A stretch of DNA of 53,797 nucleotides from Candidatus Rokuibacteriota bacterium (GTDB taxonomy: Bacteria > Methylomirabilota > Methylomirabilia > Rokubacteriales > CSP1-6), in NCBI GenBank assembly GCA_003220595.1, contig QHSZ01000086.1:1-53797 (forward strand), read 5' to 3'. The notes beneath the pieces are model-generated. The model was not told where the DNA came from and did not search any database. It worked only from the letters and a program-made list of their open reading frames with translations. The translations under genes and the position numbers were made by a program. This document shows, piece after piece, positions 1 to 6,638 of the stretch (its first letter is position 1; each line of letters begins with the position of its first letter).

Positions 1-617
1 ATCCGGGCGTGGCCGGCTCCGCGGGCCTCGAGACGCTGGAGGACGTGTTCGACCTCACGCTGGCCTACGAGGAGCTGCTGGACGCCCTCGGCATCGGGAC
101 CGTGTCCCTGGTCGGCCACTTCTTCGGTGGGATGGTCGCCGCCGAGCTGGCCGCGGTCTTCCCCGAGCGCGTCGGGCGCCTGGTCCTCGTGTCGCCCCTC
201 GGCCTCTGGCGCGACGATGCGCCGTCGGAGGACCTCCTCATCCTCCCGCGCGAGGACCTGCCCGCCGTGCTCTTCCGCGATCCCGCCTCCGAGGCCGCAC
301 GGCGGTGGGCCGCGGGGCCCGCGAGCGAGGAGGAGAATCTCGCGGCGCAGATCGAGTCCATCCAGCGGCGCGCCGCGATGGCGAAGTTCGTCTGGCCGAT
401 CCCCGACAAGGGGATCAAGAAGCGCCTGCACCGGATCGCGGCGCCGACGCTCGTCCTCTGGGGCGACGCCGACCGCGCGAACCCGGTCGTGTACGCGGAG
501 GCCTGGCAGCAGCGCATCAAGGGCGCGGCGCTCTCGCTCCTGCCGGGCGGCCACATGGTGCTCCACGAGACGCCCGACGTCGCCGCCGCGGCGGTCGCGG
601 AGTTCGTCGGACGATGA
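1..617 (+). CDS. alpha/beta hydrolase, 5'-partial, nucleophile serine replaced
   Basis: The frame is open from base 3 with no convincing start, and the N-terminal strands carrying the oxyanion-hole HG motif are missing, so the gene begins outside the window. Visible core: a nucleophile-elbow region at bases 112-132, a helical cap, the acidic strand LVLWGDADRANP and the catalytic-His region GGHMVLHE. Where the family has GHSxGG this protein reads GHFFGG: codon TTC replaces the expected TCC serine, so the Ser-His-Asp triad is incomplete here. The stop overlaps the ATG of the next gene (ATGA), giving an operon with an SDR and a luciferase-like oxidoreductase. The fold is clear; catalytic competence and substrate are unknown. 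Confidence 0.85.
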   Translation, partial: PGVAGSAGLETLEDVFDLTLAYEELLDALGIGTVSLVGHFFGGMVAAELAAVFPERVGRLVLVSPLGLWRDDAPSEDLLILPREDLPAVLFRDPASEAARRWAAGPASEEENLAAQIESIQRRAAMAKFVWPIPDKGIKKRLHRIAAPTLVLWGDADRANPVVYAEAWQQRIKGAALSLLPGGHMVLHETPDVAAAAVAEFVGR

Positions 618-1399
618 GTCTCGTCCCCGGCGCGGCCCTCGTCACCGGTGGCGGCTCGGGGATCGGGCGCGCAATCGCCGTGGCGCTCGGCGCCGCGGGC
701 GCGCCCGTGGCGGTCTTCGACCTCCTGCCCGACGGCGGGAAGGACACCGTCCAGGCGATCGAGGCCAAGGGCGGCCGGGCGTTCTTCGTCTCCGGCGACG
801 TCAGCCGCTGGGGCGACGTCGACGGCGCCGTCGCGGCGGCGGTTGGCCGGCTCGGCCCGCTCGCGATCATGGTGAACGCGGCGGGGATCCTCGACGGCTA
901 CGCCCGCGTCGACGAGCTGACGCCGGCCGTCTTCGAGCGCGTCGTCGCGATCAACCTCACCGGGACGTTCCACGGCTGCAAGCGCGCCCTCGCGGAGATG
1001 GCGCCGCGCGGCGCCGGGCGCATCGTCAACATCGCCTCGGTCGCCGGGCTCATCGGCGACGGCGGCGGCCCCGCCTACGTCGCCTCCAAGCACGGGGTCG
1101 TCGGGCTCACGCGCGTGCTCGCCGCGACCCACGCCGCCCAGGGCGTCACGGTGAACGCCATCTGCCCCGGCCCGATCGCGACGAGCCTCCGGCAGAATTC
1201 GACGCGGATCCTGGGGGCCGGGGCGCCGGTGATGCGCGGCATCGGCGGCGACGAGGCCGCCATCAAGGCCGTGACGCCGGCCGGGCGGCGCGGGACGGTG
1301 GAGGAGATCGCGGCGGCGGCCTGCTACCTGGCGAGCGAGGAGGCCGCCTACGTCACGGGACACACGCTCGTCATCGACGGAGGATGGACAGCGCGATGA
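614..1399 (+). CDS. SDR family oxidoreductase
   Basis: A 261-residue classical short-chain dehydrogenase/reductase. The Rossmann nucleotide motif TGGGSGIG is at residues 11-18, NAAG at about 87-90, the catalytic serine in NIAS near 141, and YVASK (Tyr155, Lys159) completes the active site; the C-terminus VTGHTLVIDGGW is typical. It should carry out NAD(P)-dependent oxidation or reduction of a hydroxyl/carbonyl on an unidentified cytosolic substrate. The ATG at 614 overlaps the upstream stop and the TGA at 1397-1399 overlaps the next ATG, so the three genes are probably translated as a coupled catabolic unit. Confidence 0.93.
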   Translation: MSLVPGAALVTGGGSGIGRAIAVALGAAGAPVAVFDLLPDGGKDTVQAIEAKGGRAFFVSGDVSRWGDVDGAVAAAVGRLGPLAIMVNAAGILDGYARVDELTPAVFERVVAINLTGTFHGCKRALAEMAPRGAGRIVNIASVAGLIGDGGGPAYVASKHGVVGLTRVLAATHAAQGVTVNAICPGPIATSLRQNSTRILGAGAPVMRGIGGDEAAIKAVTPAGRRGTVEEIAAAACYLASEEAAYVTGHTLVIDGGWTAR

Positions 1400-2538
1400 T
1401 CAAACGATTCCACGTGCTCTACGTCGGCCAGGTCGAGCTCGACAACATCGGGTTGCAGGGCACGCCCGCCGATGCGCGGCGCTACGACAACGAGCGGCTG
1501 AGCGCGCCGTTCTTCGCCGCGCGCGACGTCGCCCAGCTGATGGACGAGCTCGGGTACTACGCCCTCTGGACGGCGGAGCACCACTTCCAGCGCGAGGGCT
1601 ACGAGTGCTTCCCGAACCTCATCCAGCTCTCGCTCTGGCTCGCCACCCTGACGCGGCGGCTCAAGCTCGGCTGCGCCTTCAACGTGGTCCCGATGTGGCA
1701 TCCGATCCGCCTGGCCGAGGACTACGCCATGGCGGACATCGTCACCGACGGGCGCGTGATCATGGGCGTGGGCCGCGGCTATCACTCGCGTGAGGTGGAG
1801 ACGTTCGACGCGCCCGTCATCGACCAGGCGGCGAACCGGGAGCTGTTCGAGGAGCAGATCGACCTCCTGCTCAAGTGCTTCAACGAGGAGGCGTTCAGCC
1901 ACCACGGCAAGCGCTACGACTGCCCGCCGGCGGTCGACTACCGCGGCTACCAGCTCACCGAGATCACGTGCGTGCCGCGGCCGAAGCACCTGCCCGTGGA
2001 GATCTGGATGCCGATCGCGAGCAGCAAGTCCATCGACTACATGGCGAGCAAGAACTTCAAGGCCATGGTGACCCTCAACGGCGAGAAGATCCTCGACGAC
2101 ATGGTGAAGGCGTACCGCGACGCCTGCGCGAAGCACGGCCATCGCAAGCAGCTCGGCGAGGACATGATCTGGGGCGCCGGGCTCTACCTCGCCGACACGC
2201 CCGAGGAGGCCAAGCGGCGCGTCGAGCCCTCGCATGACGAGCGCTACAAGTGGTTCGCGCCGTTCGGCTTCGTGCGCTACGCGGACGAGCAGGGGCGCAC
2301 GTGGGGCACGCCGGGCGCCCCCGCGCGCGTGCCCACGCTCGCCGACGGCATCAAGCAGAAGGCGTGGTTCTGCGGGCCGCCCGCGCACGTCATCGAGGGG
2401 ATCAAGTCCATCGAGGCGAAGTACCCGGGGCTCGAGGACTTCATGATCCACTGGGCGGAGGGCATCCCGCCGAAGGAGTTCAAGGAGCAGCTCCGCTGGT
2501 TCGCGCGTGACGTGATGCCCGCGTTCGACCGACGCTGA
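1396..2538 (+). CDS. LLM class flavin-dependent oxidoreductase (luciferase-like)
   Basis: A 380-residue bacterial-luciferase-like TIM-barrel protein. Recognisable parts are TAEHHF near residues 60-64, KLGCAFNVVPMWHPIRLAED, GRVIMGVGRGYHSREVE, and a long C-terminal portion that fits flavin- or F420-dependent monooxygenases and reductases. The ATG at 1396 is preferred: it gives an ATGA overlap with the SDR gene, and GGAGG at 1379-1383 lies 12 nt upstream. The in-frame ATG at 1384 touches that GGAGG directly and is less likely. Together with the SDR and hydrolase it suggests oxidative breakdown of an organic substrate; the substrate cannot be read from sequence. Confidence 0.92.
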   Translation: MIKRFHVLYVGQVELDNIGLQGTPADARRYDNERLSAPFFAARDVAQLMDELGYYALWTAEHHFQREGYECFPNLIQLSLWLATLTRRLKLGCAFNVVPMWHPIRLAEDYAMADIVTDGRVIMGVGRGYHSREVETFDAPVIDQAANRELFEEQIDLLLKCFNEEAFSHHGKRYDCPPAVDYRGYQLTEITCVPRPKHLPVEIWMPIASSKSIDYMASKNFKAMVTLNGEKILDDMVKAYRDACAKHGHRKQLGEDMIWGAGLYLADTPEEAKRRVEPSHDERYKWFAPFGFVRYADEQGRTWGTPGAPARVPTLADGIKQKAWFCGPPAHVIEGIKSIEAKYPGLEDFMIHWAEGIPPKEFKEQLRWFARDVMPAFDRR

Positions 2539-2567
2539 CCACAGGCCGGGCGGCGTCGCGTGGCCTC

Positions 2568-2584
2568 ATACCCTCTGGGGGTAT
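2568..2584. promoter_or_regulatory. CsoR-like operator (ATACCC-N5-GGGTAT)
   Basis: A 17-nt inverted repeat, ATACCC then 5 nt then GGGTAT, upstream of the 52-aa basic protein gene. This is the form of operators bound by CsoR-type (copper- or sulfide-sensing) repressors. A related element, ATACCCCCTAGGG at 2654-2666, lies over the putative -10 region. No csoR gene is visible in the window, so regulation is inferred from the motif alone. Confidence 0.4.
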
Positions 2585-2626
2585 TTCCCGGACGGCGGAG
2601 GACCCCCAAGCGATGGTGTTTTTTTC

Positions 2627-2666
2627 TTGCCTCCCCTCGTACATGTGGTAGTAATACCCCCTAGGG
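2627..2666 (+). promoter_or_regulatory. putative promoter overlapping a second CsoR-like element
   Basis: TTGCCT at 2627-2632 could be a -35 box. TAGTAA (2649-2654, 16-nt spacer) or GTAATA (2651-2656, 18-nt spacer) could be the -10. The second ATACCC-type element (2654-2666) overlaps or directly follows it, as expected for repression of the small gene starting at 2710. The region 2539-2709 shows no other coding signal. Confidence 0.35.
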
Positions 2667-2709
2667 AAGTCAGGGTGCGGATGCCCGACCACCAAAGGAG
2701 GAGGAGGAC

Positions 2710-2868
2710 ATGGCGAAGGGCAGGAAGGCGTTCGGCGGGTACGCAATCAGCTTCAAGGGCTGCAAGGACTCCGTGGAGAAGGTCTTCGGGAGCGCGGCGA
2801 TCGGGCCGTCCGTGATGACCAAGAAGCTCTGGGCCTACGTGAAGCGGAAGAGGCTCGGCAAGAGGTAG
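2710..2868 (+). CDS. 52-aa basic protein, SWIB-like C-terminus
   Basis: A short Lys/Arg-rich protein (MAKGRKAFGG at the start, VKRKRLGKR at the end). An unusually strong purine tract (AAAGGAGGAGGAGGA, 2694-2708) lies immediately upstream and a clear intrinsic terminator follows, so it is a genuine monocistronic unit. The stretch SVMTKKLWAYVKRKRL resembles the helix of the SWIB/MDM2 domain that carries LWxYIK, but less than a full domain is present and I do not assign that function firmly. The charge suggests nucleic-acid binding. It is flanked upstream by a CsoR-like operator, so a role in metal or sulfur stress is possible but unproven. Confidence 0.7.
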   Translation: MAKGRKAFGGYAISFKGCKDSVEKVFGSAAIGPSVMTKKLWAYVKRKRLGKR

Positions 2869-2890
2869 ACGGACGCCGTTCCACCGTCTC

Positions 2891-2924
2891 GGGCGGCTCG
2901 CGGTCGGCGAGCCGCCCTTTCTTT
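2891..2924 (+). terminator. intrinsic terminator after the 52-aa ORF
   Basis: A perfect 11-bp stem (GGGCGGCTCGC at 2891-2901 with GCGAGCCGCCC at 2907-2917), a 5-nt loop and then TTTCTTT. The T-run is on the plus-strand side only, so it ends the transcript of the small basic protein rather than that of the convergent HAD gene. Confidence 0.88.
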
Positions 2925-2931
2925 GTGCCCT

Positions 2932-3582
2932 CTAGAGCGGGAGCTCGGCGAGGCTCGTGACGATCACATCGGCGCTGAGGCCGAGCTCCTCCGCGGGCGC
3001 GTCCTGCCGGTTGCACCACGCCACGCGGTAGCCGAACGCCTTCGCGCCCGCGACGTCCCACGCGTTCGACGAGACGAAGAGGAGCTCGCTGGCGGGGAGG
3101 GAGAGCGCCCGGGGCCCAAGCGCGTAGACCTGCGGCGCGGGCTTGTACGTCTTGACCGCGTCCACGGAGAGCACGTGCTCGAGGTGGCGACCGAGGCCGC
3201 TCGAGCGCACCGCGGCCTCGAGCATGGCCGGCGAGCCGTTCGAGAGGATCGCGCGCGGGCGCCCCGCCAGGCGCTCGAGGGCCGGCCTCACCTCGGGAAA
3301 GCACGCGAGCGAGTGATACGCCTCCATCAGCCGTCGCACGTCAGCCTCGCCCGCCTTCAGCTCGAGGCGCCGCAGCGTCCAGCGGAGCGCCGCCTCGGTC
3401 ACCGCGCCGAAGTCCTCGTAGCGCCCCATGAGCGCCCGGAGCCACGTGTACTCGAGCTGCTTCTGGCGCCACGTCGCCGAGAGCGCCGCCGGGTCGCGCG
3501 TGACCGCGCGCCCCGCCTCGACGACCGAGTGGACGTCGAAGAGCGTGCCGTAGGCGTCGAAGACGTAGCCGCGCACGGTCAC
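2932..3582 (-). CDS. HAD hydrolase, haloacid dehalogenase type II-like
   Basis: A 216-residue HAD-superfamily protein of the length usual for L-2-haloacid dehalogenases. Motif I is FDAYGTLFDVHS with nucleophile Asp9, motif II is ILSNGSP, the motif III lysine is in KTYKPAPQVY, and motif IV SSNAWDVAGAKAFGY contains the Ser/Asn/Asp set of the dehalogenase subgroup. The predicted reaction is hydrolytic dehalogenation of a 2-haloacid; other small substrates are possible. The start overlaps the 3' end of the D,D-carboxypeptidase gene by 4 nt, making it the last gene of a minus-strand operon. Confidence 0.88.
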   Translation of the reverse strand: MTVRGYVFDAYGTLFDVHSVVEAGRAVTRDPAALSATWRQKQLEYTWLRALMGRYEDFGAVTEAALRWTLRRLELKAGEADVRRLMEAYHSLACFPEVRPALERLAGRPRAILSNGSPAMLEAAVRSSGLGRHLEHVLSVDAVKTYKPAPQVYALGPRALSLPASELLFVSSNAWDVAGAKAFGYRVAWCNRQDAPAEELGLSADVIVTSLAELPL

Positions 3583-4496
3583 GGCGAGGCGGCGGCGCGG
3601 CGCCTGCGGGCGGGCTTCTTGGGCGGACGCTCACGCTCCTCGGGTGCCTGCTCGAGCCCGGTCTCGACGAACGCGTAGTGCAGGAGCTTCTTCGCGTCGA
3701 GGAACGACAGCCCGCGCGTACGCGAGCCGAGCACGATCATGACGAATTGCTGTTGACCCCGCCACACCGAGACGGCCAGGTTGTAGCCCGCCTCGCGCGT
3801 GAAGCCGGTCTTGAGCGCCTGGACGCCGACCGGGTCGTTGAAGAGCGGGATGTGCCGCACGTGGACGCGGCCGTTGAAGACGAAGGTCTGGCCCCCGAGC
3901 AGGATGCGCGCGTCCGGATAGTCGTGGAGGAGGCGCGTGGTGAGCACGGCGAGGTCGCGGGCGCTGCTGCGCTGGGACGGGTCGGGCAGCCCGTGGGCGT
4001 TCGCGAACCGCGTGGCCGGGAGGGCGAGTTCCCGGGCCTTCGCGTTCATCCGCTCGACGAACGCCGCCTCGTCGCCCGAGAGGCGCTCGGCGAGCGCCGT
4101 CGCGGCGTCGTTCGCCGACGCGATCGCGACCCCCTCGAGCAGGACGCGCAGCGGCACCCACGCGCCCGCGCGGAGGCCCATGCGGTACTTCGGCGTCATC
4201 GCGGCGTAGTGGCTGACCTGGACCGGCTCCTCGATATCCACCTTGCCGCGGTCGAGGTCCTCGTAGGCGAGGTAGAGCGTCATGAGCTTGACGAGGCTCG
4301 CCGGTGCCCGCTCGTCCTCGGCGTTCTTGGCGAAGAGCACGCGTCCCTCGGGATCGACGACGAGCGCCGAGCCGGCGCTGACTATGACGGGGCGGCCGTT
4401 GGGCGAGGGCGGCTGGAGGGCCTGTGCAGACGCGAGGAGAGGAGCCAGGAGGGCGGCGAGCGCCACCAGCACGGCGAGTGATCGTGTCGGAGGCAC
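3579..4496 (-). CDS. D-alanyl-D-alanine carboxypeptidase (PBP5/6-like, peptidase S11)
   Basis: A 305-residue low-molecular-weight penicillin-binding protein that trims the terminal D-Ala of peptidoglycan stem peptides in the periplasm. A signal peptide covers about residues 1-25 (LAVLVALAALLAPLLASAQA). All three active-site motifs are present in order: SLVK (SxxK), SAN (SxN) and KTG. The C-terminus is short and Lys/Arg/Pro-rich, without a clear PBP5 beta-domain or amphipathic anchor, so membrane attachment is uncertain. The start is GTG at 4496, 5 nt after the HU-like gene's stop. Confidence 0.92.
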   Translation of the reverse strand: MPPTRSLAVLVALAALLAPLLASAQALQPPSPNGRPVIVSAGSALVVDPEGRVLFAKNAEDERAPASLVKLMTLYLAYEDLDRGKVDIEEPVQVSHYAAMTPKYRMGLRAGAWVPLRVLLEGVAIASANDAATALAERLSGDEAAFVERMNAKARELALPATRFANAHGLPDPSQRSSARDLAVLTTRLLHDYPDARILLGGQTFVFNGRVHVRHIPLFNDPVGVQALKTGFTREAGYNLAVSVWRGQQQFVMIVLGSRTRGLSFLDAKKLLHYAFVETGLEQAPEERERPPKKPARRRRAAASP

Positions 4497-4501
4497 CTCG
4501 T

Positions 4502-4771
4502 TCAGCGGACCGCCTGCTTCAATTCCTTCGACGGCTTGAAGCGCGGCACGCGGCCGCCGACGGTGACGGACTGGCCCGTTCTTGGATTTTTCGTCGTGCG
4601 CGGCTTGCGGCGAGCGACGGAAAAGGTGCCGAAGCCGACCAGGGTCACGGAGTCGCCGCGCTTGAGCGAGGCGCGCACGCCCGCGAGCATGGCCCGGACG
4701 GCCCGCTCCGTCGCCGCCTTCGGCCAGCCCGCGGCCTGCGCCATCCGCACGACGAGATCGGCCTTGGTCAT
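4502..4771 (-). CDS. HU/IHF family DNA-binding protein
   Basis: An 89-residue histone-like protein of standard HU length. MTKADLVVRMAQ begins the dimerisation helices, VTLVGFGTFSVARRKPR is the signature, and NPRTG sits at the tip of the DNA-binding arm, followed by RVPRFKPSKELKQAV. The frame stays open upstream to 5011, but the ATG at 4771 matches the family N-terminus and lies 4 nt after the upstream stop. It probably bends and compacts DNA in the nucleoid. It sits between the PCP-reductase-domain protein and the D,D-carboxypeptidase in one operon. Confidence 0.93.
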   Translation of the reverse strand: MTKADLVVRMAQAAGWPKAATERAVRAMLAGVRASLKRGDSVTLVGFGTFSVARRKPRTTKNPRTGQSVTVGGRVPRFKPSKELKQAVR

Positions 4772-4775
4772 CCCG

Positions 4776-5273
4776 CTACATGCCGAACGTGGCGCGCGCC
4801 TCGTCCAGCACCGCCTCGGTGATGGACGCGTGGCCCTTGTCCTCGGCGTACCGCTCGATCGCCCGCCGGGCCATCGGCCGGATGAACGACGGTATGCGCT
4901 CGATGCGCGCCTCGGCCTCGGGTGTCCACACGACGCCGGACGGCGCCGCCGCGGCGCCCTCGTTGAGCGTCGCCGCGAAGGGGCAGCTCGGCCCCTCGCT
5001 CGCGGCGCCACCGGCGGGCGTGCCCTCGAACGCGTCGGGCCGCGCGTGCGCGAGCGAGCTCCGCAGGTGCTCGAACGGCTCGACGGGCGCGGCCCGGCCG
5101 CCGACCTTCACGCCGAGGCTTCGCACCATCTGCGTCTCGAACGGATTCGTGAGCATCGCGACGCGGAAGCCGCACTCCGGACAGCGGAACGTGACGCTGA
5201 GCGAGCCCTCCTCGGGTCCCTCCGTCGAGTGGAGCTTCATCGGTTGGTCGCAGTCGAGGCATAGGAACTTCAT
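4776..5273 (-). CDS. zinc-ribbon protein with C-terminal PCP-reductase-type domain
   Basis: 165 residues in two parts. The N-terminus has two Cys pairs (CLDC at residues 5-8, CPEC near 31-34), a probable zinc ribbon. After a variable linker containing SCPF comes WTPEAEARIERIPSFIRP with a helical tail ending ITEAVLDEARATFG. That tail matches the small domain at the C-terminus of light-independent protochlorophyllide reductase subunit B (PCP_red family), which also occurs in non-photosynthetic proteins. No chlorophyll gene is near, so chlorophyll synthesis is not implied. The role is unknown; redox or Fe-S-related function is a guess. First soluble gene of the minus-strand operon. Confidence 0.75.
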   Translation of the reverse strand: MKFLCLDCDQPMKLHSTEGPEEGSLSVTFRCPECGFRVAMLTNPFETQMVRSLGVKVGGRAAPVEPFEHLRSSLAHARPDAFEGTPAGGAASEGPSCPFAATLNEGAAAAPSGVVWTPEAEARIERIPSFIRPMARRAIERYAEDKGHASITEAVLDEARATFGM

Positions 5274-5285
5274 GACCGCGCCATT

Positions 5286-5597
5286 CTAGCAGAAGCGGTC
5301 GCCGCGTGTCCGGCCGGCGCGGAGCGGCGGCCACGTCCGCCGCGCGGCGGCCGTCTGCATGAGCGCGACGGCGAGCGCGGCGAACGTGAACGCGAGCCAA
5401 TGACGCGTGAGCACGCCGCGCAGCGCGACCACGGAGAGGAACACGTACGCGGCGAAGCGCGCGCGGGGATGGCGACGCCAGAGCAGGAACGCGATCACCG
5501 GCGCCGCGAGCCCCGAGACCCACCAGCGCGCGAGGCCGAGCGCGAGGACCGCGTAGACGAGCAGCGCCGCGGGGAGGAGGCGGACGACGGGGCCCAC
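5286..5597 (-). CDS. small integral membrane protein, hypothetical
   Basis: 103 residues with GTG start at 5597. Hydrophobic segments fall at about residues 6-23, 28-40, 48-60 and 68-84, separated by Arg-rich loops (WRRHPRAR, AARRTWPPLRAGRTR), so three or four membrane helices are likely. No family is recognised. It lies 12 nt upstream of the PCP-reductase-domain gene and is probably the first gene of that operon. Confidence 0.6.
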   Translation of the reverse strand: MGPVVRLLPAALLVYAVLALGLARWWVSGLAAPVIAFLLWRRHPRARFAAYVFLSVVALRGVLTRHWLAFTFAALAVALMQTAAARRTWPPLRAGRTRGDRFC

Positions 5598-5656
5598 CGG
5601 CAGCAGTATACGCGTCGCCCGGCCGGCCTCGCCTGGCGGGCCCGCACCGAATGCTT

Positions 5657-5662
5657 TATAGT
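5657..5662 (+). promoter_or_regulatory. -10 box upstream of tRNA-Thr
   Basis: TATAGT at 5657-5662 would place transcription start near 5669, just before the tRNA. The best -35 candidate, CTGGCG at 5633-5638, is weak. Confidence 0.4.
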
Positions 5663-5673
5663 GAGGCTCCGGT

Positions 5674-5748
5674 GCCGGTGTAGCTCAGTGGCAGAGCAGC
5701 TGATTCGTAATCAGCAGGTCGCGGGTTCAAGTCCCGCCGCCGGCTCCA
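5674..5748 (+). tRNA. tRNA-Thr (anticodon CGT)
   Basis: A complete cloverleaf. The acceptor stem pairs GCCGGTG (5674-5680) with CGCCGGC (5738-5744), with one G-U pair. The D stem is GCTC/GAGC, the anticodon stem GCTGA/TCAGC with loop TTCGTAA, giving anticodon CGT (reads ACG), and the T stem GCGGG/CCCGC with TTCAAGT. The discriminator base is T and CCA is encoded (5746-5748). No integrase or duplicated 3' end is nearby, so there is no sign of an integration site. Confidence 0.97.
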
Positions 5749-5925
5749 CCCCCCCACCGCTCCTCCCTTGGACCGTCCGGACGAAGAATTCATCGTTTCA
5801 GCGAGCGACACGCAGCGTAAGGTGGTCCCATCCGCATCCCGCTGGATGCGTGGCGGCTCAATAGCCCGGAGTTGGCGTGGCGTAGTCATGCGGCGCGCGA
5901 CGTCGCGTGACGGAAGGGAGACCAC
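5749..5925 (+). other. intergenic stretch with one hairpin
   Basis: No gene is seen here. A perfect 7-bp hairpin, CGCATCC-cgct-GGATGCG, lies at 5833-5850 without a T-run; it may be a leader structure for the next gene or fortuitous. Confidence 0.35.
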
Positions 5926-6129
5926 ATGGCATACGGCAAGACGCGAAGCATGGCGGCGCGGGTGGCGGCGTTGCTCGGGTGCCTGTGCGGAATCCTGGGG
6001 TTTCTCGCGGGAGCGACCGAACATACGTGGAAGTTGGGCCTCGTGGGTTGGTTCTTGGGCGGGGCCCTGCTCACGCTGCTGGGGGTGTTCATGCTGATCG
6101 ACGGTGCCGTCGCCGGTCAGCGTCGGTAG
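5926..6129 (+). CDS. 67-aa two-helix membrane protein, hypothetical
   Basis: A small protein with two clear hydrophobic segments, AALLGCLCGILGFLAGA (about 13-29) and LGLVGWFLGGALLTLLGVFML (about 38-58), separated by a short polar loop (TEHTWK). GGAAGGGAG (5911-5919) upstream is a good SD for the ATG at 5926. No family is recognised. It stands alone between the tRNA and ridA. Confidence 0.72.
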   Translation: MAYGKTRSMAARVAALLGCLCGILGFLAGATEHTWKLGLVGWFLGGALLTLLGVFMLIDGAVAGQRR

Positions 6130-6236
6130 GATTCGAGCATCGGGGGTTGCAGTTCTCGCCCGGATCTGCCACGTTTTCGCAGGGGCGCGGCTCCAGATCA
6201 GACGCGCGCGTCCACTCCCACCGCACGGAGCGAGAG

Positions 6237-6638
6237 ATGAGCGATCTGGGTCGTCGCGAAGAGATCAGGGTTCCGGGGATGTCCGAGCCCATCAGCCACT
6301 TCACCCACGTCGTCAAGGCGGGGCGCCTCGTCTTCGTCTCGGGCTGCGTCGCGACGGACGCCCAGGGGCGCACCGTCGGCGGCGGCGACGTCCTCGCACA
6401 GGCCCGCCAGGTGCACGAGAACCTCAAGACGTGCCTCGCCGCGGCGGGCGCCACGTTCGCCGACGTGTGCAAGGTCACCGTCTTCCTCAGGAACGTCGCC
6501 GACCGGGAGAAGGTCAACGTCGTCCGTCAGGAATACTTCGGCGCGCACCGCCCGGCCAGCACGCTGGTCGAGATCTCACGCCTCGTGCGTGAGGACCTGC
6601 TGGTGGAGATCGAGGCGACCGCCGTGTTGCCCGGATGA
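6237..6638 (+). CDS. ridA: RidA family enamine/imine deaminase
   Basis: 133 residues, the usual RidA (YjgF/YER057c/UK114) length. Landmarks are the N-terminal HFTHVVKAGRLVFVSGCVATD strand pair, CKVTVFLRNVADREKVN, and the C-terminal STLVEISRLVREDLLVEIEATA with the conserved arginine. RidA hydrolyses reactive 2-aminoacrylate and other enamine/imine intermediates made by PLP enzymes, in the cytosol. The ATG at 6237 fits the family N-terminus; the frame stays open further upstream without homologous sequence. The stop overlaps the start of the TPR gene (ATGA). Divergent subfamilies have other substrates. Confidence 0.9.
   Translation: MSDLGRREEIRVPGMSEPISHFTHVVKAGRLVFVSGCVATDAQGRTVGGGDVLAQARQVHENLKTCLAAAGATFADVCKVTVFLRNVADREKVNVVRQEYFGAHRPASTLVEISRLVREDLLVEIEATAVLPG

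Noticed and set aside
4502-5011. 169-aa version of the HU-like protein
   Set aside because: The extra 80 N-terminal residues are the antisense-like shadow of the neighbouring gene; the ATG at 4771 gives the exact HU length.
5656-6024. 122-aa minus-strand ORF containing RDLNPRPADYESAALPLSYTG
   Set aside because: It is the antisense of tRNA-Thr and its flank, a well-known kind of spurious protein in databases.
5674-6130. tRNA-linked genomic island
   Set aside because: No integrase, no repeated tRNA 3' end and no clear compositional break near the tRNA.
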